Part shown: positions 45,974-58,793 of the stretch, one piece after another
How positions within the stretch are numbered: the stretch's first letter is position 1
How the letters are laid out: each line of letters starts with the position of its first letter
Origin: Gonapodya prolifera JEL478
Lineage: Eukaryota; Monoblepharomycota; Monoblepharidomycetes; Monoblepharidales; Gonapodyaceae
Length of the DNA: 64,000 nt
NCBI GenBank assembly: GCA_001574975.1
Contig: KQ965738.1
Span: 296,008-360,007, forward strand
Direction of reading: 5' to 3'
The notes under the pieces: model-generated
Seen by the model: the letters and a program-made list of their open reading frames with translations, nothing else
What the model was told of the DNA's origin: nothing
Database searches by the model: none
Position numbers and translations under genes: made by a program

Positions 45974-48900
45974 ATGTCGGACGACGAGGATGAGCCACGC
46001 CGAAGAAACGATGATGAAGACGACGACATGAAGAAGGACGAGGAGGACGATAGCGAAGAAGACGACGAGGAGGATGAGGACGACGAGTCTGAGGGCGACG
46101 ATGGAGACGGAGAGGAAGGCGAGAGACCTAAGAAAAAGAGGAGAAGACGAAAACGCAACGTGAGCTCCGTGGGCTGAAAGCGCTTTTCGAAATGATCGTT
46201 CAACAAGGACGCGAAACTGCGAGCAACGAAAACCAGGCGTGAGGCGGGAACTGAGCGGTGTACACCCTTTTCCTTTGCTGCGAACGTGCTTAAGACGTAT
46301 TCTTGTTTGTTCTTGCAATGCTTCCCGCCCTAACTCTTTGAAACCTTATAAAGGCCGCATTGAGTTACCTTGACATTCAAGCTGAAGTGGACGAAGACGA
46401 AGACGACGATGACGACGACGATTTTGATGATATTAGAGGAGAAAGTACGTCATGGTTGCTGGGGGCACCGCAGTTCAAACCCTAGCCATTTCTCTGACCT
46501 GCTGTTCAACTCCCCAGCACTTGGCATTGACGACAATGACATCGGTGGCGGTGTCGACGGTACAACTCACCGGGCGCTCAACCGACGTTTTAACATGTCG
46601 GACGAAAAGTCTGCGGAGGAAATTGCCGCAGAGCTCACGGAACGGTACACGGGGTCTTACAATGACCGCGGCTATGGTTCAGATTACGCGGGGACGGACG
46701 AGTTTCAAAAGGTTCCCTGGGTCGCTGGGCGAGACCCTCCTGTGTTTATGGTCAAATGCAAAGTTGGGCGGGAAAAGGACATTGTGGTGGAAGTTGCCCG
46801 ATACTGCCTTGCCAACCTGTACGCCCAGGACTCTGGTGGAGGCGAACAAATTCTGACGTGCTTCTCGCGGAAGTCCCTTCCTGGGTACTTGTATATCGAG
46901 TCCCACTCGAAGGCACACGTTCTCAGTGTGCTTAGCAAGATCAACAACGTGTACCTCGGTCCAGACAAGAACAAAATCACTCTCCTGGAAGATCGGGATA
47001 TGGAAGGCGTTCTCAGAGTAGAACGCAGCAAACCAAAGGTTAAAGTTGGAGACTGGGTTCGAGTACGGCGGCCCGCCAAGTATGCTGGCGATTTGGCCAA
47101 GGTTGGTTCCCCTGATTGAAGACCGAATCAGTTGTGCGGGGCTCGTTGACACTCTGGCTGTTTGTTGTGAAGGTCGTTTCGCTTTCCGAAGACGGGGATT
47201 CATGCACACTTCGAATGTTGCCAAGATTGGAGCCTTACAGTGCTGACTCCCAGAAGAAGGATAAGGACGCGAATGGTGCGGGGGCTAAGAGAAAGAAGGG
47301 TACGATTCGACCGATCGCAAAGCTTTTCAATGCCGAAGACTGGCCGTGAGTTCAATTGAGGTGGTTTCGTGTCGGAGTCGCCAGTTTATCGAACTTCATC
47401 TCACTCAGGCGAAGCATGGTTCAAAAACTTCCCAATGGCCAACGTCGTCTTACTCATGTCGCTGAGACCTTTGATTCGCAAGGCTACCGCCTTAAGCGCA
47501 TCCTGCTCAATGCAGTGGAAGCTCCCATAGCTGATCCAACTTTGGACGAAATCCAGACGTATCTTGGAGGCTCGTTGGATTTGAGTAACTTGGACAGGGC
47601 GGGCGTTGGAGTGGGCAAGGCAACTGTATCTGACTTTATTGTGGGGGAGGAGGTTGAAGTTACTGGAGGTCAGCTTACAGGCATGGTTGGAAAAGTCGAG
47701 AAGTTCGAAGGTGGTGCAGTCGTGGTGAAGTTGGACAATCTTGAGGTAGGTTCGAGAAGTACGGGGTATGCTGTTGAGCTTGCCTACATGCCTCAAAAAT
47801 CGTTTGTTAGGACCTGAATCCTTTCCCCCCCAATGATCTCCGAAAGCGATTCCATACAGGTGATCACGTTCGCGTCACCGCTGGCCAGTTCGCTCCCCAA
47901 ACTGGTTCGGTGCTCAAAATTGTCGGCACTGTTGCGACCTTGCTCACGGATGTCACCAACCGCGAGATCGAAGTCTTCACTAAAGACCTTCGACTAGCTG
48001 CGGAGGTAGTTGGTGAAGCGTCAGTTGCGGGAGGGAGGGCGCTGAATGGAGCACAGTCGCGCTTTGATGTTTTCGATCTGGTACAAATTGAGTAAGTTTC
48101 ATTGGGTTTTCGTTCTCACCTTCCATCGACTGTCTCGTTTGACTGTGACCGCTTTTGGTGGCCTTGTTCCGTTATTGAACAGCTACCAGACAGTCGGCTG
48201 TATTACACACTTGGCTGCTGATGCCGCAGTTCTCGTTGACCAGTATGGCAACTCGAAACGAGTTCCCGTTTCTCTTTTGACCCAAAAGAAGGACACTTCT
48301 CGTGCAGTGGCTACGGATGCGCAAGGTCAACCACTAGCCGCCGGCGATACGGTCTTTGTGAGCCCCGCCAGCACTGCTCCTGGTGGAGTTCGACGAGCAA
48401 ATGTTGTTCACGTCTACAAGGACGTGGTGTTCTGTCAGAGCAAGGAAGTTGTGGAAAATGGTGGTGTCTTTGTTGTTCCATCCGCCGACCTTACGGTGCA
48501 ATCACGGGCAGGGGGCAGAGGCCCCGGTATGGGAAGCATGGGGCCGCCTCCATTGCCGGCAGCGAGTAGGGCAGGGAATGGCCCAGGTTCGGTAGCACCT
48601 GTTACAGGAAGGGGTGGATTCGGTGGAGGTGGTCGTGGACGACGGGACCCACTCGTTGGACGGCACGTGGTGATCCAAGGGGGCGCCTACAAAGGATACC
48701 AGGGTGTTGTAAAAGATGCTGCGGAGATAACTGTTCGTGTTGAACTTCACACAAACGCTCGAGTGGTTTCAGTGGACCGTCAGAAAGTGGTCACTCTTGG
48801 AGCAGACGGGAGACCCGATAACAGCGGTTTTGGAACTTCATACGGTGGATTCTCTGGAGGCCAGACACCCAGTTATGGCGGGGCGAGGACGCCAAGTTAT

Positions 48901-49962
48901 GGGGGATCTCGAACTCCCGGATACGGAGGAGGACGTACTCCGGCTTGGGACGGTGCACGCACACCAGGGGGTGGATGGGGTGGCTCGAAGACCCCGGCAT
49001 GGGACTCAGGTGCACGAACACCAGGACGGGATACATCGGGCGCCAAAACCCCTGCCTGGGATTCCGGATCCCGGACACCTGGGCGTTTCGTCGGGGACGG
49101 TAGCCGAACACCTGCGTGGAATGCAATGTCGGACTTTGACAGCAGACCTGGTACTGGAGGAACTGAACGTGGTGACAGGCCGATGAGTGTGAGTGATACT
49201 CGGGGACAGGGGTACGGTGGGTATTCGAGGGCAGGAACGGTTGCGACGCCATACTTGAGGCCCCCTGACACGCCTGGTGTCGCGGGAACTGTCGGAACAC
49301 CTGGTCCATCTGGAGATGTAAGTTGTACGATGCATCTAGGTGTGGTGAGCGCTTCCCAATAGTGTCATTTGTGATTCTAGTATGGCACACCGTATGCCCC
49401 CCAAACCCCTGCTGCGTACCCTCAGACACCTCTTCCGTACGAGTTGAATGCGCCTACTCCTGCGGCTACTCCCGGTGGCGTTCCTCAAACGCCCGGAGCG
49501 TACCCCAGCATGGGTTCTGTCGCCGCGACCGCGCCAACGCCGCACAACCCTGCGACACCTGCTGCGTTGGGTGGCTCATACGGGATGTCATCAGTGGGTG
49601 GTGCCGGTGCACCTTCAGAATGGGAGCTCCAAACCGAAGTAGAAGTGCGGATTCGGTCACCGGGATCACCATTTCACGGCCTCAGAGGTGTTACTCGAAG
49701 AGTTGACACTAGTGCTCGCGTTTGTGGTGTCGTACTTCTTGAAGGACCCCGTGTGAATGAGATTGAAGTGTTCCCGAACTCATCTTTGGAGCTTGTGGTG
49801 CCTGTGAAGAAGGACGAGGTGAAGGTGCTTAGTGGTCAAGATAAGGGAAACATAGGATCTTTGATCGGGATTGACGGAAAAGACGGATTGGTGAGAATGA
49901 AAGGGCGGGTGCAAATTGTGATGATTGCCCTTTCGGATTTGGGCAAGCTGTTTACTGGGTGA
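45974..49962 (+). CDS. SPT5: Transcription elongation factor SPT5
   Basis: Large subunit of DSIF (SPT4-SPT5), which clamps RNA polymerase II during elongation. Exon 1 (45974-46159) is an acidic N-terminus ending in a basic patch (KKKRRRRKR). The next exons give LDIQAEVDEDEDDDDDDDFD, then the NGN domain: DPPVFMVKCKVGREKDIVVE, FSRKSLPGYLYIESHSKAHV, and VKVGDWVRVRRPAKYAGDLA, which begins the first KOW motif. Further KOW units are seen at FIVGEEVEVTGGQLTGMVGK, GDHVRVTAGQFAPQTGSVLK, VGRHVVIQGGAYKGYQGVVK and VLSGQDKGNIGSLIGIDGKD. Between the last two is the C-terminal repeat region, with units of the G-x-R-T-P-x-W/Y type (ARTPSYGGSRTPGYGGGRTP and so on, 48850-49130). Introns are short; the exon limits after 46159 are approximate. 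Confidence 0.95.
48850..49135 (+). repeat. SPT5 C-terminal repeat region (TP-containing repeats)
   Basis: About ten degenerate repeats around (S/A)-(R/K)-T-P-(S/G/A)-(Y/W)-(G/D), first in a Gly/Tyr form (GGARTPSYGGSRTPGYGG), then in an A-W-D form (SKTPAWDSGARTPGRD). In other fungi and animals the Thr of such repeats is phosphorylated by CDK9/Bur1-type kinases. Confidence 0.8.
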
Positions 49963-50635
49963 ACCCAGATGCAAGGAAGTGTGGGCGCTTCGGTGTATTC
50001 TTAGCCGGAATTTAATACATAACGGAAATATCAGACAACAGTTATTCACATATCATCGGGTCATCCGCAATCAAAGGTTTTCGCATGTGGGCCTCCCAGT
50101 ATTCCTCGATGTGCCCGTCGCCAAACACAGCACGTTATGTACGCGGCTGTGGCATACAGAAATGGTAAATTTAATCTCACCTTAGCGCCACAGAGAGGTA
50201 AATTCTAGGGGGCATTGTTCGGAGCTCCACAAGGCCGACTCCAGCCGCTTCACTCCGCCTGTAACTCCGTAAGCCGTGCTGTAAGCATCTATTGACTTCT
50301 CGTAACGTCTGCCTGTAAACGGGCATGACTAAGCTTGTTGGAATTCATCTGTGCAATGAGGTACGCCAGGTACGGACCGGACTGCCGCACCGACCGTGCG
50401 GCTCTTTATGTTTTTATATAAGGCTTTGTTGAAGTTACATATTTGCGCTGGCTGTGCTAGCGTGGGCAAAGACTTGACTGATTTATTCTGGAAATGAATC
50501 CGATCCTGGATTGGTCGTGGCTGCAGGCAATGCCAGGTCTTTTCGGGTTTTTGCATCTTGGCAAATTAGGACGTTGCAGGACTTACCTGTTCAATCCGTT
50601 GCTTCCCGCTCCACGCAAGATCAAAGCGCAGGTCG
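49963..50635. other. Intergenic region between SPT5 and the MFS carrier
   Basis: No supported gene. Contains the SPT5 3' UTR and the promoter of the MFS gene. An AT-rich run at 50407-50420 (TGTTTTTATATAAG) could serve as a TATA region about 220 nt before the start, perhaps with a 5' UTR in between. Confidence 0.4.
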
Positions 50636-53131
50636 ATGGGAATTAGCAACGTGGTGCACAATCACTTCAAGTGAGTTGCGGGAGGAGAGTCTCCCACCTA
50701 GTGCTTCGGCTCATTCCATTGTCCGTCTACCACACATCAGGGTCCCCGCGATAAACCGGTCCCCCGATGCCATCGAGCGCGACAGATGGCTCGAGTTTCC
50801 TCCTCCTGTAAACGTTTTTGGAAAGTTTGTCATTCCCGGAGGCTGGATCTTCAGAGTTGGGTGAGTGGCCACAAGGACTTTTGTTAGGAGACTATCAAAA
50901 GGATCCACTGAGAGGAGGAACCATCCACCCAAAACACTGGTTTCATTCTACCTTTCCTGATAGGTTCAATCGATGGCTCCTCCTTCCGGCTGCCTTCATC
51001 ATCCAAATGACCACTGGGAGTGTATATGCCTGTCAGTACAGAATGCCATTCTGAGCGTTACCTATCAGGCGATGAACTAATCATATCTTATCCTCCAGGG
51101 TCCGGTTATAACGTTGCTGTTGATACAGCCATATCTGGAGATCCAGCCGCTGGGCAGGCGCCAATCGCTTTCTATATCGCCATCGCGTTCCTCGGTCCCT
51201 GTGCAGGTAGGCCTTGTCTGAAAGGGATTCTGGTACCGTTTCCTTTGCTGAAAACTGCAAACAAAGCCTTGTTTGGTCCGTGGCTGGAGCGCGTGGGGCC
51301 GCGGTCTGGTGCACTTCTCGGCGGATTGTTCTACTTCATTGCAAATATGTCCGCCGCCTTGGCATGCCATTTTAAGCTTATTTGGCTGCTTTACGTTGGA
51401 TACGGAATGATTGGTGGAATGGGTTTGGGGCTGACGTAAGTTGTGAACAATCTTTTCGGATGACGTTGTGCTCACCCAATTTCCAGTTATATCACTCCTG
51501 TCGGTCCTCTTCAAAAGTGGTTCCCCGACTGGCGTGGCCTGGCTTCAGGATTCTCCATCGCTGGTTTTGGCCTTGGATCTCTTATCGCTTCGTTTGCTCA
51601 GAATGTAAGTCGCAATCCTGCCCGACGGAATATGTCCAGGAAGGTGAAACCATACTTCGCTCAAGTCCCTTCTTAGCACTTTCTCGGTTCAACAAACTTT
51701 CATTATTCTTGGAGTCTGCTACTTCTCGGCGACACTCCTCCTCCTTTCCATTCTGAGAGTCCCTGCTTCCAACTACTCAGTCGGAGGTGTCACTTTCGAT
51801 ACAATTCGTGGGACTGAAAACTTGGTCAAGCGTCAAACTCAAACGTCTTGGGAGTCCATGGGTCGAGGCACTTTGCCTCAATACCAAAGCCCGATATCCA
51901 GCCCTACATCCACAAGCTCGGGCACTTTACCGAGTTACAAATCGTCGTCAACGTACCCGCAATACGAATCCCTCCGTAAATCCACTCAAACTACTGCGAG
52001 CCACCAAAGCATTTCGACCGAATCGGCATTGGTTGATGCCCCTGCCAAAAACCCGTTGAAGTTGTTCTTCTCCATTAATTTGATTGACGCTTTGTCTTCG
52101 GTGAGCGTCATTGAGTTTCCATAAAGTCGCTGAATCTGACTGAGCTTTGGACTCATAGTGGGAATTTGTGATGATGTTCATTATGCTGTTCTCGAACATC
52201 CTGTTGGGACTCACCACATTGTCCAAGTTGCAAGATATGGTGAGTTATCCATATTTCTTTGACAGTGTTCAAATGTTCATGTACCCCTATACACCGATCA
52301 GGTCAAATTCCAATTCGGCGGATCTCCAGCTCAAGCATCACTGATTGTGAGTTACTTGCGTCCTAATCATTGCATTGGCGTCGATCACTAAAGTCTCAAA
52401 AACAGAATGCTATTGCGGCAATTTGCTCTACTTGTGGGCGAATTCTCATTCCTTCAATTTCCGACAAGACCGGACGCAAGGCCGTTTACATATGCTCCTT
52501 GGTGCTGCAAATCGCCATCTGCGCTCTTCTTCCTATAGCATTTGACGCAGGGATATACCCTGCATTCCTCGCATGTGTGTTCACACTGCAGGTAGTCTAC
52601 GGTGCTGGATTCGGAGCTATTCCGGCCTTCCTTTCGGATCTTTTTGGGAGTCGCAATGTCGGTCCCCTTCACGGGTGAGAGACTGCTGTCTTGGTGGCAT
52701 GAGCAACTGTCAATTGATGAATACAACCTTGTCGACCCAGGGTTATTCTTTGCGCTTGGTCGATCGCTGGATGTGTTGGCATTGCCTACAACAACATTCT
52801 CAACGAAGAAGTACTCGCTCTTGGACGAGACTCTCCGTTTATCTACAACAAAAACCTTCACTGGATCCTTCCTGTGGACTGCGTCGGACTTGCCGTCACG
52901 CTCCTCATCCGATCCAACATTCGAGATCGCGTCATGCCACGCGAACGGGGTGAATTCGCCCGATTTAGAGTGAGAATGTGCATTTCTTCTTCTTTTGGGT
53001 GCCCAGCTGATTATTTCGCATCACAGCTTTTTGGAACTCCCATCATTTTCACAATTTACGGGTTTAGAATCATTTCACAGGACCGCGAGAACCGGATGTG
53101 GATTCAATTCTTGGAGCAAAATGGCTACTGA
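50636..53131 (+). CDS. MFS transporter of the oxalate/formate antiporter-like (OFA) family
   Basis: Plasma-membrane carrier with about twelve helices, for monocarboxylates or related anions. Early exons are fixed by frame: 50636-50670, 50741-50860, 50964-51031 and from 51099. They read [36 protein letters not shown], then [20 protein letters not shown], the family start with Y-A-W-S created across an intron. Then follow [20 protein letters not shown] and [17 protein letters not shown] (OFA hallmark). A Ser/Thr-rich central loop (51830-52060) and the second half follow: [52 protein letters not shown] and [19 protein letters not shown]. The C-terminal half has [16 protein letters not shown] and ends at 53129-53131 after [13 protein letters not shown]. 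There are more than ten exons. Substrate is not predictable. Confidence 0.82.
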
Positions 53132-54556
53132 CGAGCGCATTTTGGATTGGCGCTTTTAAGGATCTTCCGTTGCATTGACGGTGTTTTGACGTTTCTGGGT
53201 CGCTTATCTAGATTATCCGATGTTGCAAATTACACACAAGGACATGACTATCGGATGTTGCTTTCTGTATGTAACATCGATCTTTTTGCTTAAACTCTAC
53301 ACCAGTTGTCCCAGAGGACAGTAGAATCGACCATCAATTCCTGTGGCGCACAAGGCACAGTATTTCCACACCAATGATCTACTGCGGTGTGGAGTATTTC
53401 ATGGTCTCTAACGTTGGGGACTCGCGGTCCAGGTTGTTGTTACAAAGAGCGACGACAGAAGCCACATGAGTGTTGTGCATTGGTTTATGCAGAGTGAGCG
53501 CAACAAGGGAAGGATTGTGACAATTATTTCGGCAAAATGCACCCATGTGCAACTGAAACGCCGAGCGAGATTTTGTGGCTGGTGTCATACGCCGCCTGGT
53601 TCCAGTCATCGACGGATCTGTCTAACACCTGCAGCATTTGTTCCCACACAATCCACTGCGGCGATTCCCACAACATTGGTCACGATTCCCCATTTTCCAA
53701 CGGCAAATGAAGTTGTCAAAGCAGATGGAAACACCAAGCAAGAGCGAGTTACCAAGTTCTTTCAAACGAACTAGGTACATACCACAAACTGTCTTCTTGC
53801 TGCACCCGGATAACCACCCCAGGCGTCGTGCCATCGCTGAGGTGACGGGTCCTCTAAAAGTCCCCGCCCAGGGCGCGAGAGCATGGGCATAATCGAATTT
53901 TGTGCTGGTGGCTTGTGGGACGCCGGATGAGTCATGGCACCCACTGCAGAAGATAATGTCACGACAATCACCGAAAATTACGGCATTTCCGCAAGCCCTA
54001 CCATTGGCAGAATCGACGTCTCGGGAAATGAAGGAAAGGAGGTCTGACTGAGTGCGGAACATAAAAAGAGGAAGGGAAAGATTTTCTTCCATCGACAACA
54101 GCAGAAAAACAATAGATAACGCGGGATACGTTGGGGAGTGACTGTGCTTTGGGGGACGGGCTCGCGTGTCTCTCGTCCCGGGAGCAACGTGGTGAGCCCG
54201 AAAATAAACGACGATGATTTAAAATGCGTTTAGTGAAAGTAAGCAAGCTTTGATGAATCTCTGAGTTTTTTCGCACGACGCAGTTCGTGCCTAATTTGGA
54301 AAAAAAGGTTTGGTGGTGGTGGCAACCATCTTCCGCTGCTTCCGCCCGCTACTTTTAACATCTCAGTTCGACGCCAACAGAACACGAGTATCGTGCACAT
54401 CGACGATACCTGACCATTGCGCTTGAGTTCGAGGCGACAGTGAGAGCACGTTTGCCCCCGTCCAAGCACCTTGGCCCATTCACTGGAGGATACCCGCCCG
54501 TGGAGACGCCACTTGGACATCGAAAGCGGCTACATTCAGAGACTACTCCTCGTAAG
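53132..54556. other. Long intergenic region
   Basis: About 1.4 kb with no gene I can support. The largest ORF (54098-53622, minus, 158 codons, Cys-rich) has no recognisable domain and no splice-consistent continuation. A shorter plus-strand ORF overlaps it. The right end holds the promoter of the next gene. Confidence 0.5.
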
Positions 54557-57355
54557 ATGCAGCCATCCTCAACGGTTTCAGCTTCTGGATTGGCTGGAGA
54601 CGCCCTGGCAACAACAGCATCGCCCGCTGTCCGAACGAGGGTCGCAAGCGCATACGCCGCAACAACGGGACCTTCATCGAGCGCAATGATGACGGAAGAA
54701 GCCGGGGCGAACGGGGCGAGGGGAAGGCCGATGTCGCAGACGTTTACGGACTCCATTGGGTCTCTCTTGGCGTCCCTCGCCATGGCCGCGGCGCGGAAGG
54801 CGGGCGAGCACGCGGGAATCATGAACCTTGCCGAGGCGGCGGCAGGCTATACAGCATCTGGAGCGCAAGCCATCGTGTGGGGCGGTTCCTCTTCCGCAGC
54901 GAACCAGCCCAATACAGTTACGGACCTCGTCCACCCGAAGAGCGCTTTCGTCGCCCTTCGCTCCAGAGAAATCGGAGGGACTCGTGCTTCCTTTCGCCGG
55001 GGCATTCGATCCCGCAACTCTACAGCATCCCCGTACACATATCCAAAGACTCTTTCCATTACAAATATTCCCAACGGACACCAGTCACCCAACCCAAACC
55101 AATCTTCTGTCGTCTCGCTTATCGCCAACTCAGTGTACTTCATGATATCGCCCCAACGAACCCCTGCGTCGCCTTCACCAGCACCGTCACTCACAGTCAA
55201 CCGTTCGCCGTCTCCATCTCCCTCCGTTGAATTCGAAGAGTCCCTCGGCCCAAACCTCCCCGAGGACACCGCCCACCCCTTCATCCGCCTCGCTGCTCGG
55301 CGCACCCCTCGTACCCTGTGGTCCGACCCCTCACCCCCAGCGAACCCGGCTCTCGAGCTCTTCCTCCGCGACGCCAGTGCCGCGCTTCCGATAGCATCTG
55401 ACCATAGCGGCGCCCGGGGGCGATCATCCCTTGGGGACGATGAGGACTCCGACATGGAGTGGGATGGGGACTCTCATGAGGAAGGGGAAGACGGAGATGG
55501 AGACTTGGATATGGCAGATGCAAGCGATCAACAGCATTCTGCAAGACGGGGCTTCTCTCGAACAGCAACAACATATCCCACACGATTCCCGCGTGAGCTA
55601 GATATGGAGGGTTTGGACAAGGCATTCGCAGTGTGCTGGATTGGGGAAGGGATGCTGGTGAGTGTCCGCACGTTGATTCGACGAAAGCGATGAAGCGTGG
55701 GGGAGAGTTGCAGGCGATTTTGTTTATAACAATCGTACTCACCAATTCTCCATTCACTCTCCAACCAACCCAGCTTGTAGCCACCAAGTGCTCCACCCTT
55801 GCTCTCTACAACCTCACCACCGGTCGTCGCACCATCCTCCCCCCACTGTGCTTCCCATCCGACCCTTATGAAGATCCTTCCCTTCCCATTACTGATTACA
55901 CCACCGATGTGCTCAACCCTGGAAGCATCAGGAGAGGTCACTGTCCCGTGCCCCCGATGGCAAGGGTCTGGGTTAGGGAAGGCATGCTTGGGGACCGCGA
56001 CGCCCGATCCAGGCCATCTTCGTGGGCTGCGCCCGAACCGACACCTGCACCGAACACGCTGCCCGTTCCCCCACCCATCTTCAGGCACGACTCCGGATTC
56101 GGGGAGGCCCGCGCTGTTCCACCAACAACTACCCCGGTGGACCGGCAGCGCTCATCCCTGATCCCAGCTTCGGTCTCGACATCATCGGACTCAGCGTCAC
56201 CCGAAGCGTCGACACCCGGAGCCTCCGCAGCAGGCACCTGGGCACCTGCTCGACACGACTCCCCCTCCGCGACCCCCGTCACCGATTCTGCTCCACCACC
56301 GTTACCCGTACCTCCCGTCCTCGGACCTTGCCCTGGAATCCACCACCTCGCACCCAACCCTTCCCACACGCTCGTCCTGGTCTGTGGTGCCCCACCACAT
56401 CCTCTCTTTGTCCTGTCGCTTCCCTCCCTGGAACCCATCGCTGCCCTCTCGGGTCTCCGTGACGCCGCGTTTTCGGCCGCTTGGCTTGGCAATCGGATGT
56501 GTGTTGCTGCAGGAAGGTGCGGTGCTCTTGGCATGTGGGACCTCGATGATGTGCTAGAGGCACCCGGTGGCTGGATGGGACCTTGGCTTGAGACACCTTC
56601 GGGGCCGGTACCCATCGTGGCTCCGCGCGAGGCTCGGCTCAAGGCACATGGAGGGTCAAAAGTGCGCGGAGTGAGCGTAGCGCAAGGGCTGGGTGAAGCA
56701 GTCAGTGTGGGCGGAGGCGGGACTGTGAGGGTGTGGGATATCGAGAGGTCGGGGGGTTTGGAGCACAAGGGTTGGATAGATCTGGGAGGTTCTGGAATCG
56801 AGGTAAATTTGAAAGCGTCTCCGTGGAGATATATTTGCGTTATCGCTGACTCGGCGATTTTTCCTTTTTGTCCCCCACCCCTCTCAGCCCGTCCCGCTTA
56901 CTTCTCACTCACCGCACCTGCACCTTCTTGGGACACAACGACACATGCACCTATTAGACACTCGCCTCTCCAACCCCGCTATGACCGTCATTGGCCCTGA
57001 CGGCCCCTGGGGCGTACGCAGCGTCGGGGTCCCTTACAGTGGGTCTCCCCTGGTAGCCGTTGGAGGTGGAGGCGGTGGCATCGGCGTGGTCGAGCTCAGG
57101 ACGGGAGAATACGTGCGCGTTGGTGGCGGGAGGGATGGCGGAAGGGTGATCAGCACGCCGTTGCCTAAGGGGGGCGGATTGGGGATTCCTCACGCGGCGC
57201 TGTGTGTGGCATGGGGTGGTGGTGGCGGGGGACAAGGTGGTTGGGGTGGTGTGGGCGTACGCGGTGATGCACTCGGTGTGGGGGTTGGAGGGTTCGCTGT
57301 GGGTGGTGGGCCGCTGCAAGTGTGCGCGGGAGGGGGTTGGGTGGGAGTTTGGTGA
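54557..57355 (+). CDS. DCAF12-like WD40 protein, 865 aa
   Basis: Probable substrate receptor of a CUL4-DDB1 ubiquitin ligase. Three exons are in frame: 54557-55657, 55774-56802 and 56888-57355. The first 300 residues are Ala/Ser/Pro-rich and end in an acidic block (GDDEDSDMEWDGDSHEEGED). The DCAF12 pattern then starts: LDKAFAVCWIGEGMLLVATK continuing CSTLALYNLTTGRRTILPPL, a long disordered insert, GIHHLAPNPSHTLVLVCGAP, RDAAFSAAWLGNRMCVAAGR and CGALGMWDLDDVLEA, VRGVSVAQGLGEAVSVGGGG with TVRVWD, HLLDTRLSNPAM, and the end GGFAVGGGPLQVCAGG...WVGVW. In human DCAF12 the matching pieces are in the same order and the end is G-G-P-L...G-L-W. Inserts make it much longer than the human protein (453 aa). 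DCAF12 is uncommon in described fungi. The start at 54557 is the first ATG of the frame. Confidence 0.7.
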
Positions 57356-57946
57356 TGCACAAGAGGCACCGGAGGGTCGGGAAGAACATTGGACAACACA
57401 CGCACCGTAACGTTTTATTCTTTTCATTTCTTTGAATCCCCTAGAACACTGGGGGAGAACTTTGATGGGCACTTTATACCGTGGTACGAATCGTTTTATC
57501 CCTGGTGGATGGTGGTTCATGACCCTTAGATTGGAAAGGGTGGTCGGGGAAGGATTTCGGCAGTTACCACCTTTTTTCTTGGATCACCCGATCACCCGCT
57601 TGGTTTTCCATTCCTGTGATTTTTGCACCCATCATCAACATTGCAAAACCCTCCCTGTGTTGTGTTTCCTTGAATCCGCTATCAGGGTTCAAAGATATCA
57701 TAAGTTTGTGTTTGTTAGAATAACAGTGCCCAGAATAATAAATGATGTTTTTACTTTTGCGTCGTGCAAAGTGGTTATGGGGTTTCGAGTTTCAATTCCA
57801 ACACGGTAAGAAAGAAGCAATATACTTTTATGCTTTTTACAGTAGAGCAAATTAGCTCTTCATGAAAAACAAGCGCCGAACTACAGGTACGGGCGAGATG
57901 TCAAGTCCGATAGTGTTTCTTGATCAAGTCGCTCAATATGACTTTC
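57356..57946. other. Intergenic region between convergent genes
   Basis: 3' regions of the DCAF12-like gene (plus) and of the next gene (minus). AT-rich toward the right, with no gene seen. Confidence 0.5.
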
Positions 57947-58793
57947 CTACCCTTCAAAATCGCTGTCCTCGCTCTTCCGATCCTTCTCTTCTTCTTCTTC
58001 TTCTTCTTCTTCTTCTTCTTCCTCCTCCTCCTCTTTGTAAACTTCTTTCTTCTGCTTCTTCTTCTTGGGCTGTTCACTAGCCACAGAACCTTCGTCGTCC
58101 TTTGCGAGCCATTTCTTTGGCAGGTGTGGGGTAATGAACTCAATATAATCATCCACCAATTCCTCGGGAATAAAAATATCCTTCTTCTCCTCTGGTTCAG
58201 GAAGGGAGTGGTCCTTCAGGAATTCGAGTGTGTGTGTGCGAACACTCCGAGCCCCAAGCATCTTGTTGATACCAACTTCCGTCTTGAGGATGTCCTTCCA
58301 AGAACGACTACGCGACTCCTCTTCCATCACGTCTGGGGTGCCCTCTTTCGCGGCTTTCGAAGGTGCGGCCCGAGGGCGCTTCCTACTGGTCTTTTTGGGA
58401 GGGAGGTCGTAGTCATCCTCGGAGCCACTGCTTTCGTCGGAGCTTCCTGGAAAGCGGGGAAGGGGTTGAAATGTTGGCACTTGCATTCCAAGAACAACAA
58501 AACCCACTGAGGTGAAACGTAGGGTCTGCTGGCGCCTTCTTGCGCTTATCGCTCGACTTCCCTCCCTCTGTAGCCTTCACCGTCTTTTTCCTCACAGGAA
58601 CGGTGCTCGCTGCCGTCGATTTCCGTGGGGCGGCCGCCGGTTTGTCTGCAACGTTTTTAATCGCGCGGCTCCGCTTCTTTGCTGGAGGTGCCGTGGCCGT
58701 GGTAGATCCATAGCCCGTCAGCCAGCCGAAGAAATAGGTGAATGCGCTCGTGAAAGACCAGGAGGATTGAGATTGGGTTGACGGTTGTGCCAT
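57947..58793 (-). CDS. Hypothetical, probably nuclear, low-complexity protein, 261 aa
   Basis: Two exons join in frame: 58793-58508 and 58446-57947, across a GTGGGT...CAG intron of 61 nt. I do not recognise the family. The N-terminus (MAQPSTQSQSSWSFTSAFTY) contains an aromatic stretch, followed by a Lys/Ala/Pro-rich basic tail-like region (KKRSRAIKNVADKPAAAPRK) resembling linker-histone or nuclear localisation sequences. The second exon has an acidic patch, another basic patch (KKTSRKRPRAAPSKAAK) and a folded-looking segment: EESRSRSWKDILKTEVGINK, TLEFLKDHSLPEPEEKKDIF and IPEELVDDYIEFITPHLPKK. It ends KKKKQKKEVYK, a run of about 18 Glu and DRKSEDSDFEG. Composition suggests a chromatin or nucleolar protein; that is inference only. 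Confidence 0.65.
57988..58031. repeat. TTC/TCC trinucleotide repeat coding poly-Glu
   Basis: About 12 TTC units followed by TCC/CTC variants on the plus strand. On the minus strand it is the GAA/GAG run that encodes the poly-Glu tract near the C-terminus of the gene at 57947-58793. Length is likely to vary between strains. Confidence 0.85.

Noticed and set aside
53622-54098. 158-codon Cys-rich minus-strand ORF
   Set aside because: No domain, no homologous pattern, no splice partners, and an overlapping ORF on the other strand. Probably chance.
57920-58510. 196-codon plus-strand ORF with poly-Phe
   Set aside because: Poly-Phe arises from the TTC repeat. The minus strand encodes the two-exon protein with consistent splicing.
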